From positions 1,932,001 through 1,996,000 of the forward strand of contig NW_024103874.1 in NCBI RefSeq assembly GCF_003945595.2: a stretch of DNA of 64,000 nucleotides, written 5' to 3'. This stretch comes from Pipra filicauda. Taxonomy: Eukaryota; Chordata; Aves; Passeriformes; Pipridae. Below, piece by piece: positions 1 through 13,739 of the stretch (the stretch's first letter is position 1; the number at the start of each line of letters is the position of its first letter). The notes beneath the pieces were generated by a model that worked only from the letters and a program-made list of their open reading frames with translations, was not told the DNA's origin and ran no database searches. Made by a program: the position numbers and the translations under genes.

Positions 1-3000
1 TGGGAATGAAAGCCATCTCGGCACGGTGGCAGGTATGGCTATATTAAGGCAGCAGTTGGGGGCCCGCAGGAGTTACTTGATTACACGTTGGAACAGCTTC
101 ATTCTTCAAGGACTGGCACCAGGCCAATTAGTCCTATAGGAAGACTGATGTTTTAACCAGGCACATCCATCTACATTGCAGCTTTATAAATGCACTGTTT
201 CCTGGGTATGGACTGCCTGTGCAATCCTATTTCTGATTTTCTAGAAAGGTCGAAGGACATCAGGCAGATGTTCTGGAAACCCGAAAAGCCTGTCAGTGGA
301 ATTCGGACTGTCTTTCATGGACTAATTACCTCCAGCATTCATTGAAGGACAAGTAAGATCTAGAATTATTCAGTTTGGCCTTCACTTGATAATCTACTAT
401 AGATTTAAGGAGCTAGAAGCAAAATAGTTACATCCTAAAAGGTCCTACTCAGAAAATCTAGCCAGGAAAAAAGCAGCCTCTCAGCAACCTGCAGATGCTC
501 AGCAATGAAAGAAAAAATGTACAGCAGGCAAAGCAACAAAACCAGCTGCCTCAGGGAAAATCCACAGCCCCAAAGGCATGACCCTGGACACGTTCAGACT
601 GACAGTGTCGAGAGGGAAAGTCACAGCACTGGCTCTGGTGGCAGCTGTGGTTACAAACACACCTCCCTCCCTGTGCCCAGGCCTCTGTCGTGGTGCAGAC
701 ACGAGCTGCTGATCCCAGGGCTCCCCGTGTTGGGAGTCCCAGGGCAGCAGGGAGAGGCTGCGGGTGGGAGCTGCCTCCCAGGGGGGCTGGTGGTGTCCCC
801 AGGCTGGAACTGCAGCTCCTGCTGGTGGCTCTCCAGAGCTTCGAGGTCTGTTGGTCTTTCCCTCTCACCTTCCCACCCTTTCTGTGACCCGACACAAAAC
901 TTGTGCACTGGGAAAGAAGGAACCTGAGAGGCTTTTTTCCAGTCGTTGACTTGATTCACAGGGTGTGTTCCAGCATGGAAGGCAAAGGCCACTCCAGGTT
1001 CACTGGGAGTGGGAGTTGCAGACTCTTAGAACTCTGGCAAGGAAGATGCCTTTGTCAGCCTGCCTTGCAGCCAGCAAATGGGAGGGAACAGCCCTGAGAT
1101 TCCAGATTCATCCCAGCACACACAATGGTAAATGAGAGCCTCTGTAGGTTCAAACATTATGCAACCAGTTACATCAGAAAAAATAAATTAACGATCACCA
1201 GTTTTAAGATCTACAGTAAATATAAAGAAGATAATTTTAAAATACCCTAATTATACTACAAAAAAGTTAATCCTCTTAATGCCAAGCTTATAAAAGTTGG
1301 TTGCAGATTGTAACTGGGCTCCAGTGTTACAAGTATGACTATAAGCTACAAACTTTGCTTCTTCAGAGAAGCATGAAGACGGTGATGGGGAAGAAGTTCT
1401 TGTTTCTGTAAAAAACTGCAAAGCTGAAAAACTGCTCCAAAGCATTTAGCAGCATCCTATGAATTTATTCTTCTAGTTTTGCACAAATACAGAGTCCTCA
1501 AGTATCCTGCAGCAAAGTCTGATTCTTAAATAATTTAAATTTTCCCCCTCTGTTGGCAGCACTCTATTAGAGGAATTGCAGAACCACAGTGCTTATTTTC
1601 TGGATGTGCCTTATGTTAGCTTGCAGCAAAATTTTAAAAAATTACTCCCTAAGTGGAGTTCTCCATCATCCCTTTGGTAATTAATTTCCTCATTAAATGT
1701 TGACCATGAGTTTACAACAAAAAGTAATTAAGAGAGGCCACAAGCTGCAAAGGTTGGATGAGCTTTCGTGCACTCTGTAATTGAAGGCCTTGCTTCAATT
1801 CAAACGTGCCAAAGGGTAGTTGGAGCATCTTTCCAAAGGTGATACCAACAACTTTCACTGAAATGACAGCTGTCAGGAACAACAGCCTCGTTAACCTCAG
1901 CCCAGCCCAGGGCTCCCTGCCATTATCCAAGCACTGCCAAGCCTTTTCCTATTTGTCACATTTCAAATGGCTCCAGTCCCACGGAGGGCACATCTTCTAA
2001 TTAGTCACTACTTGCACTGTCAGGTATTTTACTCCCAAAACTGTGTGAAGAAATGAGGATTAGCTCCTAAATTATCAAAAAATACGGTTAACTTGATTCT
2101 GCTCCTCCTTTTCTACCCACGGTTGTCCCTGTTTCCAGTAGCATGAAGGAGCATCTTTCTAGTAAAGCTGCTCACCTTCCTGCATGGTTTTGGTGAAGAT
2201 TCTCACCTTTAGAGGGAAATGTGTCTCAATTCAAGATGTTTTCACGTACATTCCCCATTGTCTGTGCCTCCTTTTAAAGCACCAGCCTCTTGTTTACTCA
2301 CTGATGTATCTCAACATGGGAATCTCCTAAGTTCAAAGCTTATCTGATGTTATTTTTTTGCTGATACAAGTATGTCTTTCAATGTTTACCCAGCTCGTGT
2401 GAGCCCCTATAATTTTGTCAGTATTGCCTTTTCAAAGGCATTTTGTCTGTTCAAATACACTGAATGTGAAACACAAACAAAACCTGCATGCAGCGTGAAA
2501 ATAAAAGCAGCAAGGCAGGAACAGCCCTGCCAGAGCCAGGGGGATCCACAGGGCATCCTCCGTGCCCATTCCATGAGGGATCCAACAGCTTCCTCCCAGG
2601 GCCCCTCCCAGGGGCTTCATTCTGACAAAGGCAAAGGACAGGCCCTGCAAGCAGTGGGAGTAAAAAAACTCCAGCAGGAAATATGTGTAAGCTGGTTTTA
2701 AACTGCAGTACAACACAACACCTTTGACCTGAGGGCTCTGTTCAGAGAGAACACTGAAGGATGATACAACGTTCCTCCAAGTATGTAAATGGCTGCTGCA
2801 AAGGGAAAAGGAATAATCTGTCCTCTGATGGGAAGGATGGGAAGACTGGGCTGCTCCTTTAACAGGTCAGGTATGAGGGAAAACTTTCCACCAGTAAATG
2901 GGGGGTTTGTAGGCAGTGTTGGAATAGTGTGGACTGCCTTGGACAGCCGATGGATAAAACCTTAGTGTGATGCACAAAACAAATCTATAACCACCATCTC

Positions 3001-5200
3001 TCTAGAAAGTCACAGTTTGACATTCAAAATGTGGAACCAGCATTAATCTGCAAAGCAACTCAAAACCTACACCCAGCTGCAAGTCTCACGGTAGTTCCTG
3101 GGTCTGCTTTTTCAAAGCCCCAGCTGCCAGATTCATGCATTGCAAAGCAACCTCATCTTTCATTTTTAAAAGTTATATTTCCACTTCTCAAAGCTGTGGA
3201 AAGAAGCCTGAAAAGATGAAGTGCCAGTACCCTTAACAGCTCCAAAGAGAGAAGGCAAATAAAAGGAATTCAACGTTTACACTGGTTTAAGCCAAACTCA
3301 TGATTTCTTTTCCCCAGGCCTGGCTCACGATTTTTGAGAACTGGCATTTGGAAATGCTGGAAACATAAAACTCTTAATAAGGAACAGGAGGAGTTACTAA
3401 GAAGCATAAAGAAAGATGTAAGATTTGTTCACTACAGTAAAAATGTGAGCATTAAAGAATTGGAGAGGGAAACTCGTTAAAGGCCACCAAAATTCTGCTA
3501 CTTTCTCACTCAACAATCAGCTAAACAGTCCCTGGTGACTTAACTCTGCCTCTTTTTGTTACAGTATGTTACCTTTAATTGTACACCAGCCTGATGGTTT
3601 GAACATGACAAACTCAGTAAAGCATTTTTCCCTGACTTTAGGAAGTATATTTTTATGATAAAAAACAATTATGGAATTAATTTGTTTTTTAAACAAGCTT
3701 TTCTTACAGAAGTTTTTCTTCTTTAATGAGCTTGAATAGCAAAAACATATCATCAAGCTTCTGCTGATGTACTTAAATATGTCCAAATAAATACCATATT
3801 TTCAAGTTAAGTAAATACCCACATACCAAATCTGTATCGTATTTAAGCCCCAAGAAAAATAATAATATTGTCTATCCATGTTGATGAACATGCTAGAAAA
3901 TATTATAGATGCCTTGAGACTGCCAGACAAAAGCCTACATGTAGAACCCAATATAACTGAAATTCAGCAAGACGTGTTTTCCATTCCTTGGAAACTGAAA
4001 ATCCACAGCATATCTTCAATTCTCCCACTAGGACAAAAATATTCCTTTATTGCCTCTTGCCCATCCACCAGCTGAAGGGAACTAACTCCACATGCACACT
4101 CTTATCTCCACACAAGCTGTACACTTTAGGGAGCATATGCTGAATAGATTAAATGAGAAAACAAGTCGTTGCAAATATTTTTCCTTAAAACATCCCAGGC
4201 AATTTTCGATTTAAGATAACCTTGCATTGAGTAAAGACAGCAAAATTAAAGAGATTTATTAATTTTCATGAACGAGACATAGTATTTAGTGATTAATTGC
4301 AGTATTACTGTAGGTGCAGAACTCAGCTTTCCTACAATCACAGAGGGTCTCATTCATGCTCATGTAGAGCCAGAGCCCACAGATCAAGTGATTCCTTTAC
4401 CCAAGACCTTTCCAAGCAGTGGCAGGTATTTGTATTCCTAAAATTCCCTGCCTGGCGTTTTCAAACACACGAGGAGAAGTAAAGGAACGTGTAAAATAAA
4501 GGAGGACTCTGCTCGTACTGTGTGTGTGCAGCAGTGTCCCCATCACAAATGCTGCTGCATTCGTGCTGAAATACAACGAAATGCAACAAAAATTGATGCT
4601 TAAGAGGCTTTTAAAGACAGTGCTGTGACAACTTGGCCTGCACAGGGCACTACCATGTTGGACTACCTGAATTAGATCTAACCTGGCTCCCCCAGCAGTA
4701 ATAATAATATAATATGCTGTAAAAAGGAGGCTAAAAAATCTTAAATTGGATCTGTATGTTTACTAAGAAAGTAGCTGTGTCGGCTGTACATTACAAAAAT
4801 TTTAATATTTTCAGCAGGCAAGCAATACATCTTGTCTAGACACTGGAGAAATTTTCAGACACAAAATTATTTTAAATTCTGAAACAAATAATGCAGCCTT
4901 CACCCCCCCATCCCTAACAGATTGTGGAATGTCATTTACTTTAAATTTGCAGCCAGACATCACATAGCCAGAGAAATTGCCTGTAAGAAAAATAGGCTGA
5001 CACTTATCACTGCATTCCAGGGGGACCAGGGGGTGATGTCAGCTCTCTCTGTTTCTCCCAGACAATTGAGCTTCCTACAAATCAATAAAAACAAGGTTTA
5101 TTGGTATGTTTGCTTTATCACACTTGAGCCACTTTCATTGTCCTAGTGACAAAGTCTTCCCAAATTGAATCATTAAACACAGTAATTGCGTTTCAAATAC
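1..5200. other. Unique non-coding DNA
   Basis: No gene, transposon or structured RNA is recognised here. A GC-richer patch at about 560-880 carries several overlapping open frames on both strands. They have no consistent splice or domain evidence, so I read them as chance frames. The rest is AT-leaning with short homopolymers. The stretch near 4130-4310 is rich in ATTA-type and GATA-type motifs and may be regulatory. Confidence 0.5.
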
Positions 5201-5439
5201 ATTTTAGAGGGGAGGAAGGGAAGAGAGGGTGTAAAAGATTATTTTTCTATAGCATTTATGGCCGGGGAATTCAGATTTGGAACAGTTGGCCGTACCTATA
5301 TTTTGTTTTTCAATATGGAAAGAGGAGCAGGGGGAGGGGGCAGAGGAGGGACCTCGGTAAGTGGAACAAACAGTCACAAATTCACACAAATTCACACCAG
5401 CGAAGCTTTTAATATTTCACTGAGCTGATGTTATATAAG

Positions 5440-5960
5440 GAATTTCTCAGCAGCTCCTCGCGCAGAACGTCAAACTTATTTTAAAAGTATTTTCACAGAA
5501 ATAGACGGTCTCGGGGAAAAAATCCCCAAAAAACGACAACAACCAACAAAAAAAAAAAATAAATAAACCAACAAAAAATCGCACCCCGGTGTCAGGATCT
5601 AAGGACTGTCACCATCCCGGTGGTTAAAATAATTCCTTGCCGGGTGTTGCTCAGCCCCTTACGCAAAGGCTGCAAACCCGGTTCGCCCCAGCCCTCCCGA
5701 AAGCTGCCTCGCTCTTTGCATATGTGGCTGCGATTTACAAGCCACCCACATTTAAAGAGGTATTGACATTTTCAAGGCGGCTATTTTAGCCCCTGGATTT
5801 AAAATGGTATCAATCACACTTTATTTCTTCGCTCCGGAGCTCAGACCTGTGTTTGCCGCACACCCACCTCCATCCCTGCGGCCCCCGAGCCGGCTCAAAG
5901 CCGGAATTTGCATATTTATCGTCCCTTCAGCAATTCCAGTCATGGGTTATTGAACCCTGG
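5440..5960. promoter_or_regulatory. Candidate CpG-rich conserved regulatory element
   Basis: I count roughly 25 CpG dinucleotides in about 500 bases, against a CpG-poor background. The interval includes two octamer-like sites (TTTGCATAT near 5716 and ATTTGCATAT near 5906), an E-box CATATG, a MEF2-like CTATTTTAGC near 5781 and a run of ATTTAAA-type sites. This mix is typical of developmental enhancers or small CpG islands in vertebrates. No convincing exon or start site was found in it. Conservation cannot be tested here, so the regulatory role is inferred. Confidence 0.35.
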
Positions 5961-8900
5961 CAGGGCTGGGTGCCCCAAACCTTTGGGATTTTGGCCTCCC
6001 CGTTGTCACAGTTGCTATGCAGAGCGAGCCCGTGGCTGTCGGGCGATGGCCCAGCGAGACAGAGGCTCATTTCACAGAATATCCAGCATTATTCAGCAAA
6101 ATGGGGGGTGACTGGAGCTCTGGGGCCGCAGAGGCCCCGCTGAGGCTCCGTGTCACGGCATTGTTGGGACTCAGTGGCCCTGACCTGTGCCGGGCAGGGT
6201 CAGGTCAGCGGCAGGACAGGCCCAGGCAGCTCAGAAAGCTTCCACATGCTCCAAGCGGGACTGGGGAATAAATCGGGGATTGCTCTAGACAATGGCATTT
6301 GCTCTTTTGTCTTAGCCAGCATCCCTCTGGAGTGGGGAGGGGGAGGAGGGAATAAGAGAGGCCTTGCTGTTGGAAAAGCCAGGCTTAGCAGCACCCACAC
6401 AGCCACGAGTGTGTCTGAGACACCGTGCAGGTGAACACTGTCCTTTCCCCTCATGAATCACAGGACAGTTCTCCCTCCCCTCTTTTTATCTTGTTGCATT
6501 TTTCTTACTCAATTAACCCAAAAGAGAACATGATCATGCTTCCAGCTGCACTCTCCTTCCAGCACAGCGGTATCAGACCTTTCCACACATTATATAAATC
6601 ATACTTTATCACCGAAAATTAAATCTAGAAGGCAATGAGGTCCAAGTACAACAACTGCAAGGATGTACAAGTGCTTTTCCCTCTGCACTGACTCTTAAGC
6701 TGAATGGAGGAATGTCAGCCAGGAGCTGCTGCTCCTCCAGCAGCTCTCAGTTATTCAGGACCCCTCACCACATCCCACTGGCACTGTCAGGAGTTATCAG
6801 CAAGGAAGGGCTTTGGGGAAACCCAGCAAAGCACACGTAGTGCCCAGCACACACCCTGGGTGGGAGATCTCCAGGTAGGGCATTTGCAGACTCTGTCCTA
6901 CCTTGGCCAGCAAGAAAACTACAGCTGTGTCCTGATGGGATGCACGAGGCTGTTTGGCAGGGATGAACTGAAGCTTCCCTCACACCATGGGTATCACAGC
7001 TCCAGAACTACGGGTGTAACTTTTGTTCTTTACATAACAAAGAAACAAAATTTCAGTTACTTGCAAATCACAGCAGCTGTGGATTTTTATTCAGCCACGG
7101 AACTGCTACACACAATTGTTTATCCTCACGCCCTTGCACGTGAACACAGGATGTTGGAGAGCTGTTTGCCTTAATGCACAGCTAGGAACAAGAATCTCGT
7201 GCTTTTCAGTGACACTATTTCTTCTCATAAAGGTGTTGTCTTGCACAGAAACAGTCCTCTATGGGCTCTGTCAGAGATTTCTTTAAGCACAGTAAATGGT
7301 TAGTGATCCACTTTGGTCCTGTTAGGGCAGTGTGGGCAGGATCACTGGATTTGCTTGGTGACCCTCCTCCCTTTCCCTTTCTGAGGTAGTTGTTGAGGCA
7401 GGAAAAAGTTCCTGCTGAGTGTAGAGGAAATATTCTCCAGGGGTTCCCTGGCACCACTTCAAGAACCCCACGTGCAAGGGGGAGCACCTGCAGCCTGCCA
7501 TGCTTTCACCAACTGCAGCCCAGTGGTGATCCTGCAGGGATCCTGCTCCCTCTTTGCCACTCGGAGCAAAATGCCACCCATGGGCACTAACTACAGTAAA
7601 AGCCTTTTTGAAACTTAGAAGGATATTCATACATTGTTCACGTGTGATAAAACAATCCCCTACATTTGGATCATTTCCTTCCATCCCAGCACGTAAAGCA
7701 AACCGGGCGAGCACACAACGGACACACGGGCTCGCCGACGGTCACACCTCGCCTTTTAAAATGAGCCTGGTGCAAATTAATTCAGTTGGCTGCATCACAC
7801 ACCATTTATCCTGGAGAAGGTCTGCTCCAAAAGGAGAGTCTGGCTTTGGTGAGTCTGTCAGTGACGGCTCTATTTCCCAGTATATATTTACACTCCCATC
7901 AGGCTCGGTGAGTGGGTTTGCTGTCAAACTCGCACGGCACAGACACGACAGTTTGGTTTGAAGTTCCCTTCTCCACACTCGGGTCACACGAGAACACTGA
8001 GTGGCTGCATTTGCTATAGGTTATAGCAATCCTGCCAGTAGTGAATGAATGATTGCTCCTAAAAAGTACATCTTGTTCTGACATTATCGCTTCGTTGCAT
8101 TCTAAAAGTGGCTAAAGCAGAGACATCCTTCCCCGTCCCTCCCCACCCCGCTGCCACTCAGCATCTCTTCTGGTTCAACAGTTTGGATTTTCAGACTGAT
8201 GTGAAGGGGCTTTGGATTTACACCAGTGGGACGTGATGCACAGTGGTAACATTTAAAGCATAACAACCATTTATTTTTCCAGAGAAGCATTTAGGTTATT
8301 GGTGAAAGAAAAAGTATTTTACCCTCTTGTGTGTCTAATGAGTCAACATCCCTATTGAAATGAATAAAGTTCCCATCATCTGTTCCACTGGAGCCTATTT
8401 CTATTATAACTAAGACCAGGAAATGTTGCTGCAGACTTCCATGGGAGCAGCATTTGCCTCATGAAGAACAATTGGTTAAACATTGCATAATTTAGTAACT
8501 CCTGACTTAACAAAACTCAGAGCCACACTCCCCAAGAAATCCACACTGCTGGTACCTGGGGACAGCCTGGCTGGATCAGCAGCACTGGCAGCAATAAAAT
8601 GCTGTAAAACACAGATATGAAAAATGATTAATTGACTTTATATGACTATTTGTACTTAAAATTAGGGCAGGCACTCGAGAACTCTGCTGAATCAGGGCCT
8701 TGATTATTGGTACCAGTAATGAATGCAGACATTTGGGAAGGTAGGTTTCATTGCTGCCATCATCTTTTATTTTTGGAGATGTTAAAGAAAGATATCAAGA
8801 AGATATAAACCAAGTAATTAAATTCCTGTTTTGTGTAACGCAGAACAAATATTTGCTTCAAGTTTAATGGGCATCTTGCAAATCAAAATCATAAAGGCAG

Positions 8901-9398
8901 ACGTGCTTTTGTTTAAAAAAGGCACTCTGATGGCTCAGCAGAAAATAATAAGAGTTTGGTTTTGGAAGGGAAAAAAAACCCCTGACATGAACCACAAACA
9001 CATTTCATTAGGTGACACTAATAGGGGTTGTCAGGTGCCTTCAGTAACAGCAAACATCCTCTCATGTCTCAAGTTTGTGCAGAAGTCAAGAGCACAGACT
9101 TAGTTCAGATAAGATATTTGATTCGTGTTTGCTCAGGAAAGTGCTCTGATAGCTTAGCTAAAAGGAATTTGTATTGAACTGGAGTAAAACTTGGACTAGA
9201 TAACGGCCAGGAGAACACTGGTGCTGGAACAGGCCCAGCATGAGACAATGGAAACAAGGTGGTGAACAAGTTACTGGGGAATGTTTGCTGAAGCACATTC
9301 TTTGTAGCATGAACCTTGCAGAAAGGGAAACTCAAAATGCCAAAACTGCCTGTTTTGGAAGCAGTAAAAAATTGGTTTCCAAAGAGCACAACTCCATC
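5961..9398. other. Unique non-coding DNA
   Basis: No gene is recognised. A 156-codon open frame at 6704-7174 on the plus strand has no recognisable domain and is probably chance. A CpG-containing patch near 7680-7760 runs directly into AT-rich sequence with ATTA-type motifs (about 7765-7815), which could be a small regulatory element. Confidence 0.45.
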
Positions 9399-9426
9399 AC
9401 TTTCCTTTCCTTTTCCTTTTCTTTCA
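9399..9426 (+). repeat. Pyrimidine microsatellite (TTTCC)n
   Basis: Four to five imperfect copies of TTTCC/TTTTCC lie in a row, forming a pure pyrimidine tract. Confidence 0.7.
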
Positions 9427-10191
9427 TTAACTCCCTAAGTGTATAAAATAGGGGATTTACTGCAAAAATTGTCCGACACGGAAATTTTTTCCCTGCCCTA
9501 TTTCAGACTAAGCCCACATTAGATTTTCACCTCTCTGTTGGCATCCCCAAAGCAGAAACCCAGGTTGGTATTGTTGTGATGTCCATAATTAACATACAGA
9601 TAGATGCACAAAAAAGATACAACGAGTATAAAAATCTTCTTTTCCTCAGATAAATTAACCCTGTGGTGCAGTATTTCAACACATCCCCCCTTTGCCTCTG
9701 CCTCTTCATTCAGCACTAGAGGTGACAACGAGAGAAGGTGAGGTCTGTAAGCAGGGACAATGTTTTTATCAAAGCAGCTAATGCAGATAAAAATAAGGAA
9801 ACCAAACACACGAACATATTTTCTGCTGTTCCCTCTCAGGGAGGGTTTAAATGATGAACTGGCCTAAGGAATGCACGGAGCAGACGAGTATTTATGGCTG
9901 GAGCACCATCCTTTACCTGCTGCATGGGCTGCACTGACCCCACTGGATCCCAGCCCTTCCCTGCTGCAGTTTCCTCTAATCCACCCCAGCACCAGAGTAA
10001 CAAATGTGGCCATTAAACATTCCTGCCCCAGCACAGGAAACACTCGGCTGTCCCCGTGGAGTAGGTAAGTCAGAGTCTCTGCCATAATGGCTTTTAGCAT
10101 ATGGTCAATGGACAGAATTTGGGAGAGCTCCAAAGGAATTTGTACTTCCCTGGCTTTTGTCATTTGTTCCACTGTAGCACTACGCCCTGGG
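9427..10191. other. Unique non-coding DNA
   Basis: No gene or repeat is recognised between the pyrimidine tract and the MIR remnant. Confidence 0.45.
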
Positions 10192-10285
10192 GGTAAATAA
10201 TCGGCCCCATTTTCCTAACGAGGAAATTCATCCAAGGTCACCTGGTAAGGCAGTGGCACTGCAAGGAATGAAATTCAGGTCACGG
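10192..10285 (-). mobile_element. MIR-like SINE remnant
   Basis: The plus strand reads like the reverse complement of an ancient tRNA-derived MIR element. It has a CCCCATTTTCC segment, then GAGGAAATT, then CCAAGGTCACCTGGTAAG, then a GGCACTGCAAGG segment leading to AATTCAGGTCA. This order matches the MIR core and its flanks. The stretch between the GAGGAAA part and the CCAAGGTCA part is shortened compared with the family. Such copies are old and rare in birds. The call rests on recalled family structure and should be checked with RepeatMasker. Confidence 0.6.
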
Positions 10286-13200
10286 GCAGGAATTACCTCT
10301 GCTGCCTCTGCAGCTTGATTGCATTTCACAAACTACATTTATTTGCTACGATAATACACCGTCACCTGTTGTAACAAGACAGTACAAGAAGAGCAAACAA
10401 AAGGAGGCAGAAATATGTCACAGAAACGTGGCAAACACCAGTGACTAATAGGAACTACAATAAGCCTCAGGAATTAGACAGCAGCTGAGAATATTTCTGG
10501 GAAAGAGTATTATGGCAAAGTATTACTGATCAAAGCCTGCAGTCTCTAAGCCTGCAAGTGCTTTCTTATATGTGGAATCACCTTAGAGGAGTCTCAGCAA
10601 ATTCAGTTTAGTCCCAAATTATAAAGCTATATATAGTCTGTCAAAACTCTTTCTAAACTCACCTAACTAGACTAGTTACAAATGTGAAGTTACCAGAGGG
10701 ATAAGTGGTCTTGAGTCAAGACAAGAACTGGTCTTTTGTAAAACCAGTCAATCCTTCTTATTTGGACTTTTTTTCCCTCACTTGTCATTGATATTAAATT
10801 GATACTATTGACACTAAAACATTATTGTGGATGTCACCTTGTTAGTCTTAAATTATACAGAGCTTTTGCATTTTCTTTTCACGTATGGATACCCAAAATT
10901 TGTTTTTCACAGTGCTCACATTGCCAAAGCATTTTATTATTGGGAATAAAATATATTACAAATCCAGGCGTAAATTCACAGGAACGAGGTGGGAAATGTC
11001 ACTATCAATATCAGCACATCTAGTGCACTTTAGAGGTGTAGCTTTTTAAAGGAGGTGGCTGGGTGGGTGTTTGACCTCCAAATAAACGACATCATCATTT
11101 GAACTATGTCAGAAAGTGAACTAAATATATCCCAGATTAATGATGCCTGAGTTATTGAGAAATATTGAAAAGCAAGTCCTGAAAGTTCTTTATCCTCCCA
11201 GATCAGGCATATTCCACAGCAGAGCTCCTGTGACCAGTTTGAATGCATTTGGCTGCTTTCACAGACTCCAGTGACATTGAAAAAAGGAATTCAGTAGAGT
11301 GAGCTCAAAGTTTGTCTGCAAGTCACGTTTAGTTTCTGGAGTTACTATTTTTGTATCCTAATGGGGAAACACCCCTCCTCAGCCAAAAAAAGAACCCAGC
11401 AACCCACATTTTTTGTGTCTAGCTACAAGTAGGCCAAGCTTCTAATCTTCCCACCACATACTGGTGTCTGGAATGATGCTTTAGGTACAGCTACATTTAG
11501 CTCCTGACCCCACTGTACTCAGTCTTGGTTTATTAATACACCTATTCTTCTCCCTGCTGCTGCCCTTATTGATTTCCCTTTACTGTGAAATACTGAGGTT
11601 ATTTTCAAACCTGTCTTACACCAAAACACTTAACTTCTCCCACTTGCACTGTACGGTGACAGACCCGCAAGTACGAGAGATGAATTCAAAACCAAACCCA
11701 AAGGATGTACTGCACTAAAAAGCAAACAGAGAAGCAAAGATCAGACAACATTTTTTTTTCTAAAGAAAAGTTTTAGAGTAGGATGCATGCTTAAGTTTAT
11801 ATTCCAGGAATACAAACAGGCACCAGATGCTTGAACCTGGAGGTTCAGGTCACAGTAACACCCTGGCCAACTGCAAGGCTGGTTTTGAACAGAGTTAAAT
11901 ACTACTCAGCCCAAAATGAAGACAAGAAACAAAGCCATGAAAGCCTAGTTCACCTACCCCAACTAAACGTTCTGGGCTTCTACTTGGATTTGTTAAATTC
12001 CAAGCTTCCCTGAAGGGTTAAACACTACCAAGTGTAATCAGGTTTAACTGCTGCCCTGTGCTGGTGTTAGAGGTTACTTTCAAAATCCCCTCTTTCTCAG
12101 GAAAGGACACTTGTCAGGCTGGAAAACTGTTATCACAGTTGCAAAAATCTCATTGTTCTTAAAACAACAGGTATATTCCAGGGGACTTCTCCTTGGAACT
12201 ATAGATCGCTGCTGCAGGAGGCCTCTAAGCTGCCATTGCCCGTTTTATTGCCTGGTTTAAGTTGAATTTTACAGAACTCTCTCTGTTCTGGTTATATCCC
12301 ACCTGCTGGTGTATTTTTGTTCCTAATCATGGGGAGACTTGCAGCACATTAACCTTGCAGAGGAAAAGTATTTCATCTTGCTGTACCACACCAGCAATGA
12401 GACTCGTGACTTACATGATTTCTCTATCAAAAAGAACTGGAAGCACTGGTATGGATTCTAAAAGGTGGAATAATTGCAACAGAGCCACTGTTGTTACCAT
12501 CACCAGACATTTGTAGCAATAAACATCACTTAAATGGGGAATGCTAATGGATTAATTGTGATTAAAGATGTTCCAGTCCTCGGAACACTCACAATATTGC
12601 ACAGATTTCTCATCCACCTGCTTTAAAACTGTGCTTAAACCCCTCTCCAGAGCTCCCAGGGTGCTGCAGTCCCCACCAGCAGTGGGATTTAGCCCTGGAC
12701 ATCGGGACAGCAGGATCCACCCACCCCTGGCAGAGCTGGATCCAGGCTGGAGTGCCAGGACTTCATCCCAAGCCCGGCTGGAGCGAGGGAAGGTCACTGC
12801 AGCATCCCCAGCAAACTGCAGAGCCCACTCAGCCTGTTTATTAAATGCAGCCACTTATTTTTGCTTATTTTTCTTCATTCTCAGAGTTACCAGTTGCTTT
12901 TTTTTCTTTGCAATTGTCATGTTTATGTCTGCAATTCTTTACTGTGGTTGCAGAAAGAGGCTGGAAGCTCGGACCCCTGGGCTCTCCCTGCTGTGCCTCT
13001 GTCTGGCTGCCTATTTATAGCCTTTTTCTCACTAAATTGCAGAAGTGTTGAGAGTTTTGCAACTACATTTCGGAGACAGAATCCTGAAATATTTACTGCC
13101 AGACAAAACTTGAGTTAGAGAGATTTTTGCCTCATCAGGAGCGTATATGAAAATAAAGCTTAAAATTATTTTTAGTGATTTTTAAGGTGCTTTTGCTTTA

Positions 13201-13668
13201 TTCTACATAAGTAGTAAGTTTTCAGAGGAAAACATGTGCTATTTTCTAGTAAAACCATACCTAGCAGTCCAGGGGACACAATCCACAGGGCTTGCAACTA
13301 TGTGGCCCTTTCCATAGTGCTCTGTAAGGGGAAGACTTTCAATAAAAGAGAAACTGAGGACACTCTGCAGTTAAAATTCTATAATCCCGCACCATCCCCA
13401 CCACACATCCCATTATAAATCCTATATCCACAATCAAAGAGTTTATTTTCCTTAGCTCCGCTCTGATAATATTCAAATCCAAAGTTTTAAATAACAGGGA
13501 GGACAAATTGTGCTTTCTGAGCAAGGGAACTGGTACTCCTGCTTGAACAGATGTTAAGAATGTTTCTGAGTGTGCTAGACTCATTTACGAGTCTTTTTCA
13601 CACATTTGAATCTTGGGGACATCAGCAGTTTGTTCAATATTTTCAGCCTCCATCCTAAATGCCACACT
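10286..13668. other. Unique non-coding DNA
   Basis: No gene is recognised. A GC-richer patch at about 12630-12830 produces overlapping open frames on both strands, without splice-site support or recognisable protein features. The rest is AT-leaning unique sequence with short T and A runs. Confidence 0.45.
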
Positions 13669-13738
13669 GGGAAATGAGGGGGGGGGGGGAGAGGGGGAAG
13701 AGAGAGAAAAAGGAAAAAAACAAAAAAAAAGGAAAAAA
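13669..13738 (+). repeat. Purine tract with a 12-G run
   Basis: An almost uninterrupted purine stretch starts with 12 consecutive G (13678-13689), continues as G/A-rich sequence, and ends in A-rich runs broken by a single C. Such tracts mutate quickly and can form triplex or G-quadruplex structures. Confidence 0.8.
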
Positions 13739-13739
13739 C

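Noticed and set aside
6704..7174. 156-codon plus-strand open frame
   Set aside because: No domain, no splice-site support and weak sequence character, so it is probably chance.
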